From Aureibacter tunicatorum (GTDB lineage Bacteria; Bacteroidota; Bacteroidia; Cytophagales; Cyclobacteriaceae): a stretch of DNA of 64,000 nucleotides. The DNA lies in contig NZ_AP025305.1 in NCBI RefSeq assembly GCF_036492635.1, positions 3,720,001 through 3,784,000 on the forward strand, written 5' to 3'. The translations under genes and the position numbers were made by a program. Shown here piece after piece: positions 46,676-56,136 of the stretch; position 1 is the first letter of the stretch, and the number at the start of each line of letters is the position of its first letter. The notes under the pieces are model-generated. The model saw nothing but the letters and a program-made list of their open reading frames with translations. It was not told the DNA's origin and searched no databases.

Positions 46676-48196
46676 TTAATCAAAAATCGGCCGTCGAATT
46701 TCGGTTGATTTATAGCCATAGCGAGTAGCGTTGAGATGCGGATGCATCCGATCCACGCTTCCATCCGCAAGCTTGTCCATAAACCTTAAATACATTTCCT
46801 CAAAAGAAGCCGGCAACTTCTCCTCAAGCAAGTCGCCCAATAGGTATGCTCTCATTGAGGCCAATGAAGTCAAAGCCCCTGGAGCTCCCAGCGAAGTGAC
46901 AACACCGGGTTTAAACCTTGCCGTAGATGTGCGCTTAAGTTCCTCCAAATGACTCGTTATATCCACTCCATAAACTGCCAAAAACAAATCCACAACATAT
47001 TGCAAGCGACTAACGTCGATTTGATTTCTTCTCGTTCTAACCAGTCTTTCCCTCGCTTCATCCAGCTCGGAAGCCATGAATATTTTCAACCTGCCTTTTA
47101 TTCTTTCTTTAGTGGATAAATGTCTTGGCGAAGTTTCTTCCAAAAACTTTTCCCAAGGCTCCTCTTCCACATCCTTCAAATACTTCATCCCTAACCTGTA
47201 GCCTACACTAGGATCCTTGCCCCATGAGATTCCCTTTGCAACCCATTGCGTGAAAGGCATCATCGCATCATTCATCCAATGTTCATGGTCATTGAAAAAA
47301 TCAACCAATACTGCCAACATATCATCCAATAAAGCGTCATCAATTACATAAATGACCATCGTCTCTATCCGATCACGAACCTGAGCTCCCGAACACACTT
47401 TGATCGATCGCGTCTTCTTGAACAACTTATGATATACAAAGCTAAATGCAGGCTCAATAAAATCTCCCTTAATGCTCAAGTAGATCTTGGAACAAGTTTC
47501 TCTGGTTTGATCAATGTCTCTTGCATCTGGATTATTGATATGATAAAACCCTTTCTTATGCGTTCTCATTATTTTTCTGGTTTCGGAAGAAAATGACATC
47601 GTCTCATGTTTGCTTCCATGCTGCCACATGAATTTCTTCACACTCAGATTTTTAAACATTTTGATCAAGCTTTCCTGTATTTCTTCTTCAGACAATTGTT
47701 GCTCTTGGCCAATTCCCTCAAGCGAATGGCTCTGAGCATTTGCCACCTTATAGCAAAACTCTTGATAAGGAATATTCAGCTCCAAGCCTCTCTCAACTTT
47801 CTTCCATATCGCGGTTAAATATTGAAGCATAGAGTCAAAACTGCTGTCTTTCTCATCCAAATCCACACTCAAATCCGAAAGCTTAACCGCATACTCTCCT
47901 TGCGGCGCCAGCACTTTCACCCATACTTCCTCGGACTTGTCAAACGGCGGAATAGCTTTTTGCTCATGGTCAAAAGGAAGCAAAGTTCCTTGCTTCACAG
48001 CAAATGATTTCTTAATTGCTTTGTCATTGACTCTTTCCCAATGAATAATCTGAGTGTCTCGTTTCGCTTTTGCGGTTTCAAACAGCGCTTGTATGGGCAA
48101 GGGATTTACAGGAGGCATTATGCTTCGACTCGACATGCGGGAATTAGAACGTCTATGATGTGACGCTTTCAGATCTTTGGCTTTGAGTTGACGCAT
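46676..48196 (-). CDS. HopA1-like effector protein with N-terminal LPIQ motif
   Basis: 506 aa, no signal peptide. Basic/Ser-rich leader, then IMPPVNPLPIQALFE (residues 26-40). Residues about 235-345 follow the HopA1 effector-family pattern: KIYLSIKGDFIEPAF (237 on), IKVCSGAQVRDR, MVIYVIDDALLDDML, MPFTQWVAKGISWGKDP (around 314-330) and GYRLGMKYL. HopA1 is a Pseudomonas type III effector family, and HopA1-like domains also act as phosphoamino-acid lyases in class V lanthipeptide synthesis. A close paralogue lies at 62285. It is isolated here, convergent with the AT-rich pair (5 bp gap). A substrate and export route cannot be deduced. The HopA1 assignment is by eye and moderate. Confidence 0.7.
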   Translation of the reverse strand: MRQLKAKDLKASHHRRSNSRMSSRSIMPPVNPLPIQALFETAKAKRDTQIIHWERVNDKAIKKSFAVKQGTLLPFDHEQKAIPPFDKSEEVWVKVLAPQGEYAVKLSDLSVDLDEKDSSFDSMLQYLTAIWKKVERGLELNIPYQEFCYKVANAQSHSLEGIGQEQQLSEEEIQESLIKMFKNLSVKKFMWQHGSKHETMSFSSETRKIMRTHKKGFYHINNPDARDIDQTRETCSKIYLSIKGDFIEPAFSFVYHKLFKKTRSIKVCSGAQVRDRIETMVIYVIDDALLDDMLAVLVDFFNDHEHWMNDAMMPFTQWVAKGISWGKDPSVGYRLGMKYLKDVEEEPWEKFLEETSPRHLSTKERIKGRLKIFMASELDEARERLVRTRRNQIDVSRLQYVVDLFLAVYGVDITSHLEELKRTSTARFKPGVVTSLGAPGALTSLASMRAYLLGDLLEEKLPASFEEMYLRFMDKLADGSVDRMHPHLNATRYGYKSTEIRRPIFD

Positions 48197-48487
48197 TTAT
48201 CCCATTCATTCAATTAACTATATTTTTAATAGAAATGCATGAAATATGTTCATCAATGCATGCAATAGCTCGCACTTATTCGAAGAAATACTACCTTTCC
48301 ACACCTCCACAAGCTCAAATTCAACAAATAAATAAGAAAAACCATCAATCTATTCATTATCATAATATTTAGCTATTCTAATACTTTAGTATCTGATTTA
48401 AAGAGCTTTAAAATTACAATCTATTTAACAAAACATCATTTTACTTATTCGGTAGTAGAGTTAGTTCAATAATTAAATGAGAAGATT

Positions 48488-49060
48488 ATGAAGAGATTGA
48501 GAATTTTAACCTTGTTTTTTTTATCCTTAAGCATGGCATGCCTTATGGGTGCCTGCAACAATGACGACGACAGTCCCGCGCCAGCAAATGTCAACAATGC
48601 AGGCAACAACAACTCAAACAACAATGGCAATAACAACGGAAACAGTTCTGACGATAATGGCGATGGCACAGTCAACCAACTAAATGGAAAATTTGAGAAT
48701 GTGTCATACAGCAATGGTTTTGATATTTGTCCCGGATCATACACAGACACAAGAGTTTATCAATTCAATGACAACAATACATTTACGTACAACTACCAAT
48801 CGCAAGGGCCGTGTTCAAGCACAAGTTCTCAAGAAGGATCTTTTGAACAAAGCAAATACACTCAAGCGCAACAAGATGAAGTGGATGCGGATATAACCTC
48901 TATGGATGTCAAGCTTACAGGTGTTATCACTTTGAAAGTTTCAAACAGAGACGATCAAGTATATCCAATCCAAGAAGACGATGATGGCTTTTGGTTATTT
49001 TACAAAACTTCAAGCGATAGCGACGCCAATTATAATGGACGTTATTATACAAAAGAATAA
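48488..49060 (+). CDS. Lipoprotein with Asn-rich linker and lipocalin-like domain
   Basis: 190 aa, lipobox Cys23 (CLMGACNNDDD) followed by acidic residues that fit the Bacteroidota surface-export signal. An Asn/Gly-rich linker (about 33-60) then leads to a compact domain (LNGKFENVSYSNGFDICPGS, VYQFNDNNTFTYNYQSQG, GVITLKVSNRDDQVYPI) of lipocalin-like look with a likely disulphide. Probably exposed on the outer membrane. Ends in an intrinsic terminator. Confidence 0.75.
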   Translation: MKRLRILTLFFLSLSMACLMGACNNDDDSPAPANVNNAGNNNSNNNGNNNGNSSDDNGDGTVNQLNGKFENVSYSNGFDICPGSYTDTRVYQFNDNNTFTYNYQSQGPCSSTSSQEGSFEQSKYTQAQQDEVDADITSMDVKLTGVITLKVSNRDDQVYPIQEDDDGFWLFYKTSSDSDANYNGRYYTKE

Positions 49061-49073
49061 TATTGTATTTTAT

Positions 49074-49101
49074 GCATGGGAGCAATCTTTCCCATGCTTT
49101 T
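49074..49101 (+). terminator. Intrinsic terminator
   Basis: GCATGGGA and TCCCATGC form an 8-bp stem around GCAATCTT, followed by TTTT. It follows the lipocalin-like lipoprotein gene. The rest of the gap up to 49379 shows no gene. Confidence 0.78.
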
Positions 49102-49379
49102 GACCTTCATTCAACGACTCCCCATCTCAGCGCACGCACTCACAATTTCCATGACAATTGCGGTGTTCCGTATTGAGTATTGTCATTTTCAGCAATTTAG
49201 ATTTAAACTAAGTTTACACTTCTCGATATTAAAAGTATATCGTATTAGACATTCTATTAAACAGTATTTTTTTAAATCCAGCTTTGGCTCTAAGTGATCG
49301 TTTGCCCCTTTGATAACCCTATCAATTGGGAAACTATATTCAAGAAAGCCATTGCTGTTAAAGATTATTTAAACGGAAT

Positions 49380-50855
49380 ATGGATAAATCTAAATTAACT
49401 GCTCAAAATGGAGCTCCCATTAGCGATGACAACAATAGCATCAGCGTAGGGAGTCGTGGACCTCTTACATTTGATAATTGGCAATTAATGGAAAAGCTAG
49501 CTCACTTCAACCGTGAGCGTATTCCCGAACGAATTGTTCATGCCAGAGGCTATGGAGCTTACGGAACTTTCCGATTGACAAAAGACCTAAGCGAGTTTAG
49601 TTGCGCGAAATTTTTGCAAAACACGGGAAAGGAGACTCCAGTATTCGCGCGTTTTTCTACAGTAGCTGGAGGCCAGGACTCTGGAGACTATGTCAGAGAT
49701 GTGCGTGGTTTTGCCTTGAAGTTTTACACGGAAGAAGGCAATTGGGATATGGTTGGAAACAATACGCCTGTGTTTTTTCTTCGGGATCCGCAGAAATTCC
49801 CAGACTTTATACATTCTCAAAAAAAAGATCCTAAAACCAATCTGCCAAATCCTGCGCATCATTTTGAGTTTTGGGCCAACAATCCGCAGTCTCTGCATCA
49901 AATCACTATCCTAATGTCCGACAGAGGCATCCCCTTTAGTCTAAGGCACATTAATGGCTACTCCTCCCATACATTAAGCCTTTGGAATGATGCGAAAAAA
50001 AGATATTGGGTGAAATGGCACTTTAAGACCAACCAAGGGATTAAAACGCTCAACAATGAGCAAGCGGCTCAAATGCCTGCACATGGCATGCAAGAAGACC
50101 TTGTGCAATCCATTCAAAATGGCGATTTTCCAACTTGGACGGTACATTTGCAGATCATGCCGGAGCATGAAGCTATTGATTACAAAATCAATCCTTTCGA
50201 TCTTACAAAAGTCTGGCCTCATAGCGACTATCCGCTTATAGAGATTGGTCAGCTAGAGCTAAACCGCAATGTGGGAAATTACTTTTCCGAAACGGAACAA
50301 GCGACCTTCAGTCCTGCCAATGTAGTTCCCGGCACCGGAGTCTCACCTGATAAAATGCTGCAAGCAAGGCTTTTCGCTTATGGAGACGCTCATCGTTACA
50401 GAGTTGGCGCAAATCATAACCAACTGCCTGTAAATGCACCTCAGTGTCCGGTGAATCACTATCAAAAAGACGGAGCTATGGCTGGCATGTGCCCTTATCA
50501 CAATAATACGCCTAATCCTCAAAACGCGTCTGTCAACTTTTATCCAAATGATCGCACTGAAAATGGAGCTCCTGCGCATACACCAGAAATCAGCGAGCCT
50601 GAAATGATCGTCAATGAAGCGAATATTGGAAAATATGACAGCAGAGATGAAGACAACTTCTCCCAAGCAGGTGAGCTATTCCGCTTGATGACGCCTAAGC
50701 AGCAAGATTTTCTTACTGGTAACATCGCTGATGGACTATCCTACGCTTCTCCATATGCTCAAGAACGCATGATTTCATTCTTCCAACAAGCCGACCCATT
50801 ATATGGAAGCCTTGTAGAAGAGAAACTATTAAATGTATTGGAAACAACCGTTTAA
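49380..50855 (+). CDS. katA: Cytoplasmic monofunctional heme catalase
   Basis: 491 aa, no signal peptide. Proximal-site and active-site signatures: distal His54 in RIPERIVHARGYGAYG, Asn in DMVGNNTPVFFLRDP, and heme-tyrosine RLFAYGDAHRYRVG. It degrades H2O2 to water and oxygen. A His/Cys-rich stretch (NAPQCPVNHYQKDGAMAG) precedes a variable tail. Faces the second catalase gene tail to tail across a shared terminator. The symbol denotes family only. Confidence 0.9.
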   Translation: MDKSKLTAQNGAPISDDNNSISVGSRGPLTFDNWQLMEKLAHFNRERIPERIVHARGYGAYGTFRLTKDLSEFSCAKFLQNTGKETPVFARFSTVAGGQDSGDYVRDVRGFALKFYTEEGNWDMVGNNTPVFFLRDPQKFPDFIHSQKKDPKTNLPNPAHHFEFWANNPQSLHQITILMSDRGIPFSLRHINGYSSHTLSLWNDAKKRYWVKWHFKTNQGIKTLNNEQAAQMPAHGMQEDLVQSIQNGDFPTWTVHLQIMPEHEAIDYKINPFDLTKVWPHSDYPLIEIGQLELNRNVGNYFSETEQATFSPANVVPGTGVSPDKMLQARLFAYGDAHRYRVGANHNQLPVNAPQCPVNHYQKDGAMAGMCPYHNNTPNPQNASVNFYPNDRTENGAPAHTPEISEPEMIVNEANIGKYDSRDEDNFSQAGELFRLMTPKQQDFLTGNIADGLSYASPYAQERMISFFQQADPLYGSLVEEKLLNVLETTV

Positions 50856-50864
50856 ACTTATCAT

Positions 50865-50896
50865 AAAGCCTATTAAGCTAATAGGCTTTATTTTTA
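50865..50896. terminator. Terminator after the first catalase gene
   Basis: AAAGCCTATT pairs with AATAGGCTTT around AAGCT, followed by a T tract, between convergent genes; it overlaps the 3' end of the ankyrin gene (stop at 50878), so it can serve both. Confidence 0.83.
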
Positions 50897-51414
50897 CTTA
50901 ATAATTCCACGATAACCATATTTCCTTGCGCTTTAGCATGATCTATAGGACTCATTCCCCTAATATCCTCTAAGTTTGGATTCGCTCCTTTGGAAATAAA
51001 CAATCTTACCAAATCCTCATGCCCAAATGTGGATGCAAAAGTCAAGGCAGTAGCCTTGTTATGATTAGCCGCGTCAATCTCAGCACCCGCCTTAAGAAGC
51101 TTTTCAGCCAGAGCATAATAACCTTTGAAAGAAGCTCCCATAAGTGCCGAATTTCCTGAGTTATCCTTCAAGGAAACCGAAGCGCCTTGCTCAAGCAAGT
51201 AATCAACTATTTCCTCTTGCTCATTGTACACCGCTAAAATCAAAGGGCTATACCCTTTGTAATCTTGTCTGTCAATGGCTTTCGGGTCTATCGATAAAAC
51301 CTCTTTGACAATTGCCAAATCCCCGCTTCTGGCAGCATGGAATATGTCATCATTCATCGCAGTATAGCTTTTGACCGATATGATCCCCAAAAGCAATATA
51401 AACACAGCTTTCAT
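50878..51414 (-). CDS. ankB: Periplasmic ankyrin-repeat protein (AnkB-like)
   Basis: 178 aa, signal peptide (MKAVFILLLGIISVKS). Four to five ankyrin repeats: DDIFHAARSGDLAIVKEVLS, YSPLILAVYNEQEEIVDYLLE, NSALMGASFKGYYALAEKLL, ATALTFASTFGHEDLVRLFI, MSPIDHAKAQGNMVIVELLS. It follows an exported catalase gene with a 66-bp gap, the arrangement known from Pseudomonas katB-ankB, where the ankyrin protein supports catalase activity in the periplasm. Confidence 0.85.
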   Translation of the reverse strand: MKAVFILLLGIISVKSYTAMNDDIFHAARSGDLAIVKEVLSIDPKAIDRQDYKGYSPLILAVYNEQEEIVDYLLEQGASVSLKDNSGNSALMGASFKGYYALAEKLLKAGAEIDAANHNKATALTFASTFGHEDLVRLFISKGANPNLEDIRGMSPIDHAKAQGNMVIVELLSKNKAY

Positions 51415-51480
51415 ACCTTTTTATTTTATAAACCTAAACTTCAATTAAAATTCAGGCGGAAGAACTCCGCCTGAGCATTA

Positions 51481-52989
51481 TTACAAAAAGTCAAAAAATG
51501 AAAATCCAAGCGCTTTAGCGACACGCATCCCATAATCCTTATCAGCTCTATAAAAATACGTGATCATAGTCTTTTGAATCTCCTTGTCATTGACTTGGCC
51601 CAAATCACCGCTCAAATTATTAATCAAACTTTCTTTTTCATCCTCAGTAAGCGACCTGTAAAAATCACCCGCTTGTTGATAGTCATTCGTTTTGGAAATC
51701 TTCTCCTGAGTGATTGTTACTTTTTCCAATGATGTTTTAGAATACTTGTAGGACGGAGTATCGGAAGCTTTGCTTTTTCTGCTGGGCTGATAGTTAACAT
51801 CTGCTTGATCAAACCCCTGATTTCTGCCGCTCGAATAGCTGTCGGAATTATAGTTCACAACTTTATTTTTCGGCCTGTTGACATCGCTTTGCAAATAATT
51901 GGGGCCTAGCCTATGTCGGTGCGTATCAAAATATGAAAAAAGCCTGCCTTGCAAAAGCCTGTCCTCAGAAGGCTCGACCCCAGGAATCAATGACCCCGGA
52001 GAGAAAGCGATGGACTCAACTTCCTGAAAATAATTAACAGGATTTCTGTGAAGTGTCATCGTTCCTATCTTAATTCGTTGAATCTTGTCCTCAGGCCAAT
52101 CCTTAGTCGCATCCAAAGGCCAAAAATCAAACGAATGCATATCTTCTGACTTGATCATCTGCACATAAAGATCCCACTGCGGATACTTTTCAGCTTCAAT
52201 GTCTTCAAACAATGAAACTGTAGCATGCTGCCAATCCTTAGCCTGTTGTTGAGCGGCTTCCTCCACGGTCAAACTTTTCTCTCCTTGCTTGGACTCCCAA
52301 TGATACTTCACATAGATCACTTCTCCATTCGAATTCACCCACTTGAAGCCATGCACACTGCTTCCATTCATGTATTGATACCCCTTTGGAATTCCCAAAT
52401 CCGTCCAAAGACGAGTGATCATATGCGTAGCCTCCGGAACATGGGAGAAGAAATCGAAAAATCGATTAGGGTCTTGCTTGTTCGTAACCGGTGAAGGCTT
52501 CAAGGAATGAACCATATCCGGAAACTTTATAGCGTCTCTTATGAAAAATACCGGCAGATTATTCCCTACGATATCATAATTTCCTTGCTCGGTATAAAAC
52601 TTCACGGCAAAACCTCTTGGATCTCTAGCGGTCTCAGGAGAGCCTTTTCCATGAATTACTGTGGAAAATCTCACAGCGACTTCCGTTTTTAAATTTTGCC
52701 CTTGAAAAGGCGCCGCCATCGTATACTCCGACATGTCTTTCGTTGACTCGAAAACGCCAAAAGCGCCTGCTCCACGCGCATGCACTACTCTCTCAGGTAT
52801 TCTCTCGCGATCAAAAGCTGCCAACTTTTCAATCAAATGCATATCTTCTAACAGCACTGGACCATATTCCCCTACTGTTTTTGAATTCTGATTATCACCT
52901 ATTGGAGCTCCAGTATTAGTGGTCATTTGTTGAGCGTTAGCAACAAAATACAACTGCAAAATAAAAATAAAACTAAATAACTTTTTCAT
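51481..52989 (-). CDS. katB: Exported heme catalase (KatB-like)
   Basis: 502 aa with a signal peptide (ends FVANAQQ). Catalase signatures: VVHARGAGAFGVFE (distal His70), YDIVGNNLPVFFIRD and heme Tyr in LFSYFDTHRHRLGPNY. The signal peptide separates it from the cytoplasmic catalase encoded in the opposite direction. It probably removes external peroxide in the periplasm, with the ankyrin protein encoded downstream as partner. A perfect short palindrome lies 13 bp upstream of its start. Confidence 0.9.
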   Translation of the reverse strand: MKKLFSFIFILQLYFVANAQQMTTNTGAPIGDNQNSKTVGEYGPVLLEDMHLIEKLAAFDRERIPERVVHARGAGAFGVFESTKDMSEYTMAAPFQGQNLKTEVAVRFSTVIHGKGSPETARDPRGFAVKFYTEQGNYDIVGNNLPVFFIRDAIKFPDMVHSLKPSPVTNKQDPNRFFDFFSHVPEATHMITRLWTDLGIPKGYQYMNGSSVHGFKWVNSNGEVIYVKYHWESKQGEKSLTVEEAAQQQAKDWQHATVSLFEDIEAEKYPQWDLYVQMIKSEDMHSFDFWPLDATKDWPEDKIQRIKIGTMTLHRNPVNYFQEVESIAFSPGSLIPGVEPSEDRLLQGRLFSYFDTHRHRLGPNYLQSDVNRPKNKVVNYNSDSYSSGRNQGFDQADVNYQPSRKSKASDTPSYKYSKTSLEKVTITQEKISKTNDYQQAGDFYRSLTEDEKESLINNLSGDLGQVNDKEIQKTMITYFYRADKDYGMRVAKALGFSFFDFL

Positions 52990-53002
52990 GCTTTTTCCTT
53001 TC

Positions 53003-53017
53003 TTGTTCGTTGAACAA
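53003..53017. promoter_or_regulatory. Perfect palindrome TTGTTC-GTT-GAACAA upstream of katB
   Basis: 6-bp arms around 3 bp, just upstream of the exported catalase start, so likely within the promoter or leader. Could be an operator for a peroxide-response regulator; no known consensus is matched. Confidence 0.35.
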
Positions 53018-53475
53018 AATAAAGCAAAAGCCTCTTATAATGAAAATTGATGAAATTACCATACCAATAGATAAAAACTATAAAACTTATTAATCAAGAT
53101 TCCGTAATAGCTCTAATTTATAAATTCACCTATAACTTAATTGAATTTTTCATAGTTCTTCACTCGGCTTCATGAATGCTACCATTTAGTTGATAATGAC
53201 TTAATTTGATTTAGAATAAAATGAGGGAGCTTTATTTCTAATAACACTAAACTCGCAAGATTACTATATATTCGATATATTTCAAATGTATTTTCAATTG
53301 ACCAAAGCAGGTTATCTTTCAAGAAGATCCAACTCAAAAATAGACAATATATCATTGAATTGAAATATGATAATATATATTCAAGAGATCTTGTCTTTTC
53401 CAACTCAATACCATGCATAATCCCGACGAGATTGATATTTTTATAGCCACTTATTGAGAAATCAAATATCATATT
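53018..53475. other. Intergenic region between katB and the glycosidase-like gene
   Basis: About 460 bp, AT-rich. A 97-codon minus-strand frame (53179-53472) has a hydrophobic stretch but poor coding character, and lies directly opposite the 5' end of the next gene. I do not accept it as a gene and see nothing else. Confidence 0.5.
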
Positions 53476-54555
53476 ATGATAACGTTCAAAAATTGCCTGA
53501 TAGGTATAATGATGTGCCTATTCACCTTGCCAAGCTTCTCAGAAAAAGAATATAACAAAGCCAATCGATATGCGAATGCTTATCAAAAGTACTTAAACGC
53601 TAATTGTCCATTGGAAAAAGATGAAATCAAACATTTTGTTTATTTCTCAAGAAATAGAGACCAACTTCAAAACCATTCGCTTATAAATACAGAAAGAATT
53701 GCCGGCGCGCAAATTATGTATTCATGGCGACAATTAGAGCCAAGCGAAGGTGAATATGATTTTTCCATCATCCATGAAGACTATGAATATCTCTTAAGAC
53801 ACAAAAAATCTCTTTTTATTCAACTTCAAGATGTCTCATTTCAGGCAACATACAAAGCTGTACCTGACTATTTACTCAGCGAAGAGTATGACGGAGGCTG
53901 TGTAGCTTCCGCTGAAGAAGAAGGATGGGTTGCTAAACGGTGGAATAAAAATGTCCAAAAAAGGTGGGCGTTGCTATTACTAGAGCTAGGACGAGAGTTT
54001 GATGGCCTCATTGAAGGAATCAACCTGCAAGAGACTGCGGCAGGGTCAAGCGATCCCCATGACACTGCATTTAACTATGAGCGATATGCAGAGTGTATTA
54101 AGGAAAATATGCTCGCCCTTAAAAAAGCATTCCCTAAATCTGTTACAATGCAGTATGCGAACTTTATGCCGGGGGAATGGCTACCTTGGGATGACAAAGG
54201 GTATTTGCGTTCGATATATGAATATGGAGAAAAAATCGGCGTGGGACTCGGGGGGCCCGACTTGATGGTTCAGCGAAAAGGCCAACTCAATCATTTGATC
54301 GCGCTGATGCATGAAGGTGATTTCTCAGTTCCATTGGGCATTGCAATTCAAGATGGAAACTATATTGGCAAAACAGGAGCAGACAAAGACTATAATGAAC
54401 ATGCTGAAAACTCTTCATCCGCAGAAAGCCCCAATGTTGTTCCATTATTGCATGCGTTTGCCAAAGACTTCTTAAGAGTCAACTACATGTTTTGGGTAAA
54501 TCAAGCTCCATACTTCGACATGCATGTCGCACCTTGCTTATCAGATAATCAATAA
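53476..54555 (+). CDS. Secreted glycoside-hydrolase-like TIM-barrel protein
   Basis: 359 aa, signal peptide (ends LPSFS). The pattern of a barrel glycosidase is visible: IMYSWRQLEPSEGEYDFS near the N-terminus (typical of GH-type barrels), LIEGINLQETAAGSSDP with a possible acid/base Glu, LGGPDLMVQRKG, and terminal YMFWVNQAPYF with a conserved Trp. I cannot assign a GH family. Divergent from katB. Likely cleaves a polysaccharide outside the cytoplasm. Confidence 0.7.
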   Translation: MITFKNCLIGIMMCLFTLPSFSEKEYNKANRYANAYQKYLNANCPLEKDEIKHFVYFSRNRDQLQNHSLINTERIAGAQIMYSWRQLEPSEGEYDFSIIHEDYEYLLRHKKSLFIQLQDVSFQATYKAVPDYLLSEEYDGGCVASAEEEGWVAKRWNKNVQKRWALLLLELGREFDGLIEGINLQETAAGSSDPHDTAFNYERYAECIKENMLALKKAFPKSVTMQYANFMPGEWLPWDDKGYLRSIYEYGEKIGVGLGGPDLMVQRKGQLNHLIALMHEGDFSVPLGIAIQDGNYIGKTGADKDYNEHAENSSSAESPNVVPLLHAFAKDFLRVNYMFWVNQAPYFDMHVAPCLSDNQ

Positions 54556-54603
54556 GTCTCATCTTTGCTTAATGACTCGCTATACCTTTCAATCTCATAA
54601 AAA

Positions 54604-54653
54604 AACGAGTTTCAATAAAGCCTGCCTCAAAGCATAGCTCATCAAAACTCGTT
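54604..54653. terminator. Long-loop hairpin between convergent genes
   Basis: AACGAGTTT pairs with AAACTCGTT across a 32-base loop, flanked by A and T runs. It may terminate the glycosidase-like gene and the convergent operon. Confidence 0.45.
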
Positions 54654-54675
54654 GCATTTTTAACTTTATTGATTA

Positions 54676-55263
54676 TTATTTTTCTGCTCTCCAGTTTTCC
54701 GAAAATGCCAAGGCTCCTGTGCTGAATGGCGTTCCATTCATGTCCATCGGCCATATTTGTCCCGAAGCTAATTTGCCATTAAGAGTCAAATAAGCCTGTT
54801 CTGCTGGAATCATCACTGCGTTGACTCCATACTTTCTACCGGGAACGCTAATCTCCTCGTCTTGGACCAATATGGGATGCTTCATATTATTCCAAGTCAT
54901 AACGACAAGGTCTTCTTTGCTTTTGATTACCTGCGTCCATGAAGCTTTCACATCTCCAAGGTGCGAAAACTCCGCTTCAATAACAGGAATTGATTGATCC
55001 GCGGTTTCGGGAACTAACATGCCTTGCACTGTCGACTGCATCCAGCGTGTCATTTCAGGATTGTCAGTATAAATTCTCCACTGATTGTCGGTCAATTCGC
55101 TTTTAATAAACAAAGCATGTCCGGGGCCTTTTTCCGAATAAGTTATTGTCCAAACACTAGCCTCTGTAGTACGAGGCCCTCCTTCAGTTTCAGATAGCCA
55201 AATGAACGGATTTTCTCCATTAACTATAATTCTGCCGGGTAATACACTTGGAATAGATGCCAT
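54676..55263 (-). CDS. Hypothetical protein of the SDR operon
   Basis: 195 aa, no signal peptide. Beta-rich sequence (SVLPGRIIVNGENPFIWLSE, VWTITYSEKGPGHALFI, GALAFSENWRAEK). I recognise no family. It lies 50 bp downstream of the SDR gene on the same strand, so it is probably cotranscribed with it and may act on the same substrate. Confidence 0.65.
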   Translation of the reverse strand: MASIPSVLPGRIIVNGENPFIWLSETEGGPRTTEASVWTITYSEKGPGHALFIKSELTDNQWRIYTDNPEMTRWMQSTVQGMLVPETADQSIPVIEAEFSHLGDVKASWTQVIKSKEDLVVMTWNNMKHPILVQDEEISVPGRKYGVNAVMIPAEQAYLTLNGKLASGQIWPMDMNGTPFSTGALAFSENWRAEK

Positions 55264-55313
55264 AACTCTTCTTATTATTATGTAAATTGAAAGTTCTAAT
55301 TTTAATTATTAAT

Positions 55314-56054
55314 CTAATTAATACCGTATCCTCCATCAACGGCAATCACTTGGCCTGTAGTCCATGATGTCTCAGGACTTGCCAGCCAAACAATCCAACG
55401 ACTGATATCAGAAGGAATGCCTCTCCTTTTAAGAGGATTTGAAGAAGCTTCTTGCTCTTCCACCTTTTTCGCATCTTCTTTCGAAAGGCCCATCATGCCT
55501 GTAAGCGCTCCTGACTTGGTGGGACCAGGCGCTATGGAATTCACTCTTATATCAGGAGCCAATTCCAATGCCCACGTTTTAGTTAAGTAATCCAGAGCTG
55601 CCTTGCTCGCTCCATAATGGGAAATCCCCGGAATCGCTTTGCTTGAAACGGCGCTTGAAATATTGATCACCGTTCCTTTTGACTTTCTTAAATATGGAAT
55701 ACTGAGCTTTGTCAGCAAGCTGGTGCCTACGATATTAACAGTAAATACATTCGCAACTTGCTCAGCGGTAACATCCTCCAACTTGGAAGTCAAGCCTGCT
55801 CCGACATTATTAACCAAAACGTCTATTTTTCCCCACAAAGAGATTGCCTTTTCAACAATTAGTTTCGCGCTGTTTGGATCTTTGCCATCAGCAACCAAAT
55901 GCTCTATATTGGAATGAAGACGACTGACTTCTTCCAGCCTTGAGTTATCACGGCCTGTTATCAAAACATTGGCTCCCAAAGTCGCAAAATCAAACGCGGC
56001 TTCCCTGCCGATGCCATTGCTGCCACCAGTTATAATTATAGTCTTATCTTTCAT
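55314..56054 (-). CDS. Short-chain dehydrogenase/reductase
   Basis: 246 aa. Cofactor motif TGGSNGIGREAAFDF (T-G-x3-G-x-G), NNVGAGLTS (NNAG equivalent), and catalytic Ser (NISSAVSS) with Tyr-x3-Lys (HYGASKAAL). Terminal SPETSWTTGQVIAVDGGYG is typical of SDRs. NAD(P)-dependent oxidoreductase, substrate unknown. Middle gene of a minus-strand unit with an NTF2-like gene upstream (82 bp gap). Confidence 0.9.
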   Translation of the reverse strand: MKDKTIIITGGSNGIGREAAFDFATLGANVLITGRDNSRLEEVSRLHSNIEHLVADGKDPNSAKLIVEKAISLWGKIDVLVNNVGAGLTSKLEDVTAEQVANVFTVNIVGTSLLTKLSIPYLRKSKGTVINISSAVSSKAIPGISHYGASKAALDYLTKTWALELAPDIRVNSIAPGPTKSGALTGMMGLSKEDAKKVEEQEASSNPLKRRGIPSDISRWIVWLASPETSWTTGQVIAVDGGYGIN

Positions 56055-56136
56055 TTTTCTTCAGTTAATATTGAATATCAAATGCATGAGATTATTATCC
56101 CATTCTTTCTCACGCATTTGGAAAACATTAAGGAAT

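Noticed and set aside
48466-48750. 94-codon minus-strand frame
   Set aside because: Antisense of the Asn-rich linker of the lipoprotein gene at 48488; repetitive codons keep the opposite frame open.
53179-53472. 97-codon minus-strand frame opposite the glycosidase-like gene start
   Set aside because: Starts 4 bp from the divergent gene, low coding character, no recognisable domain; taken as intergenic.
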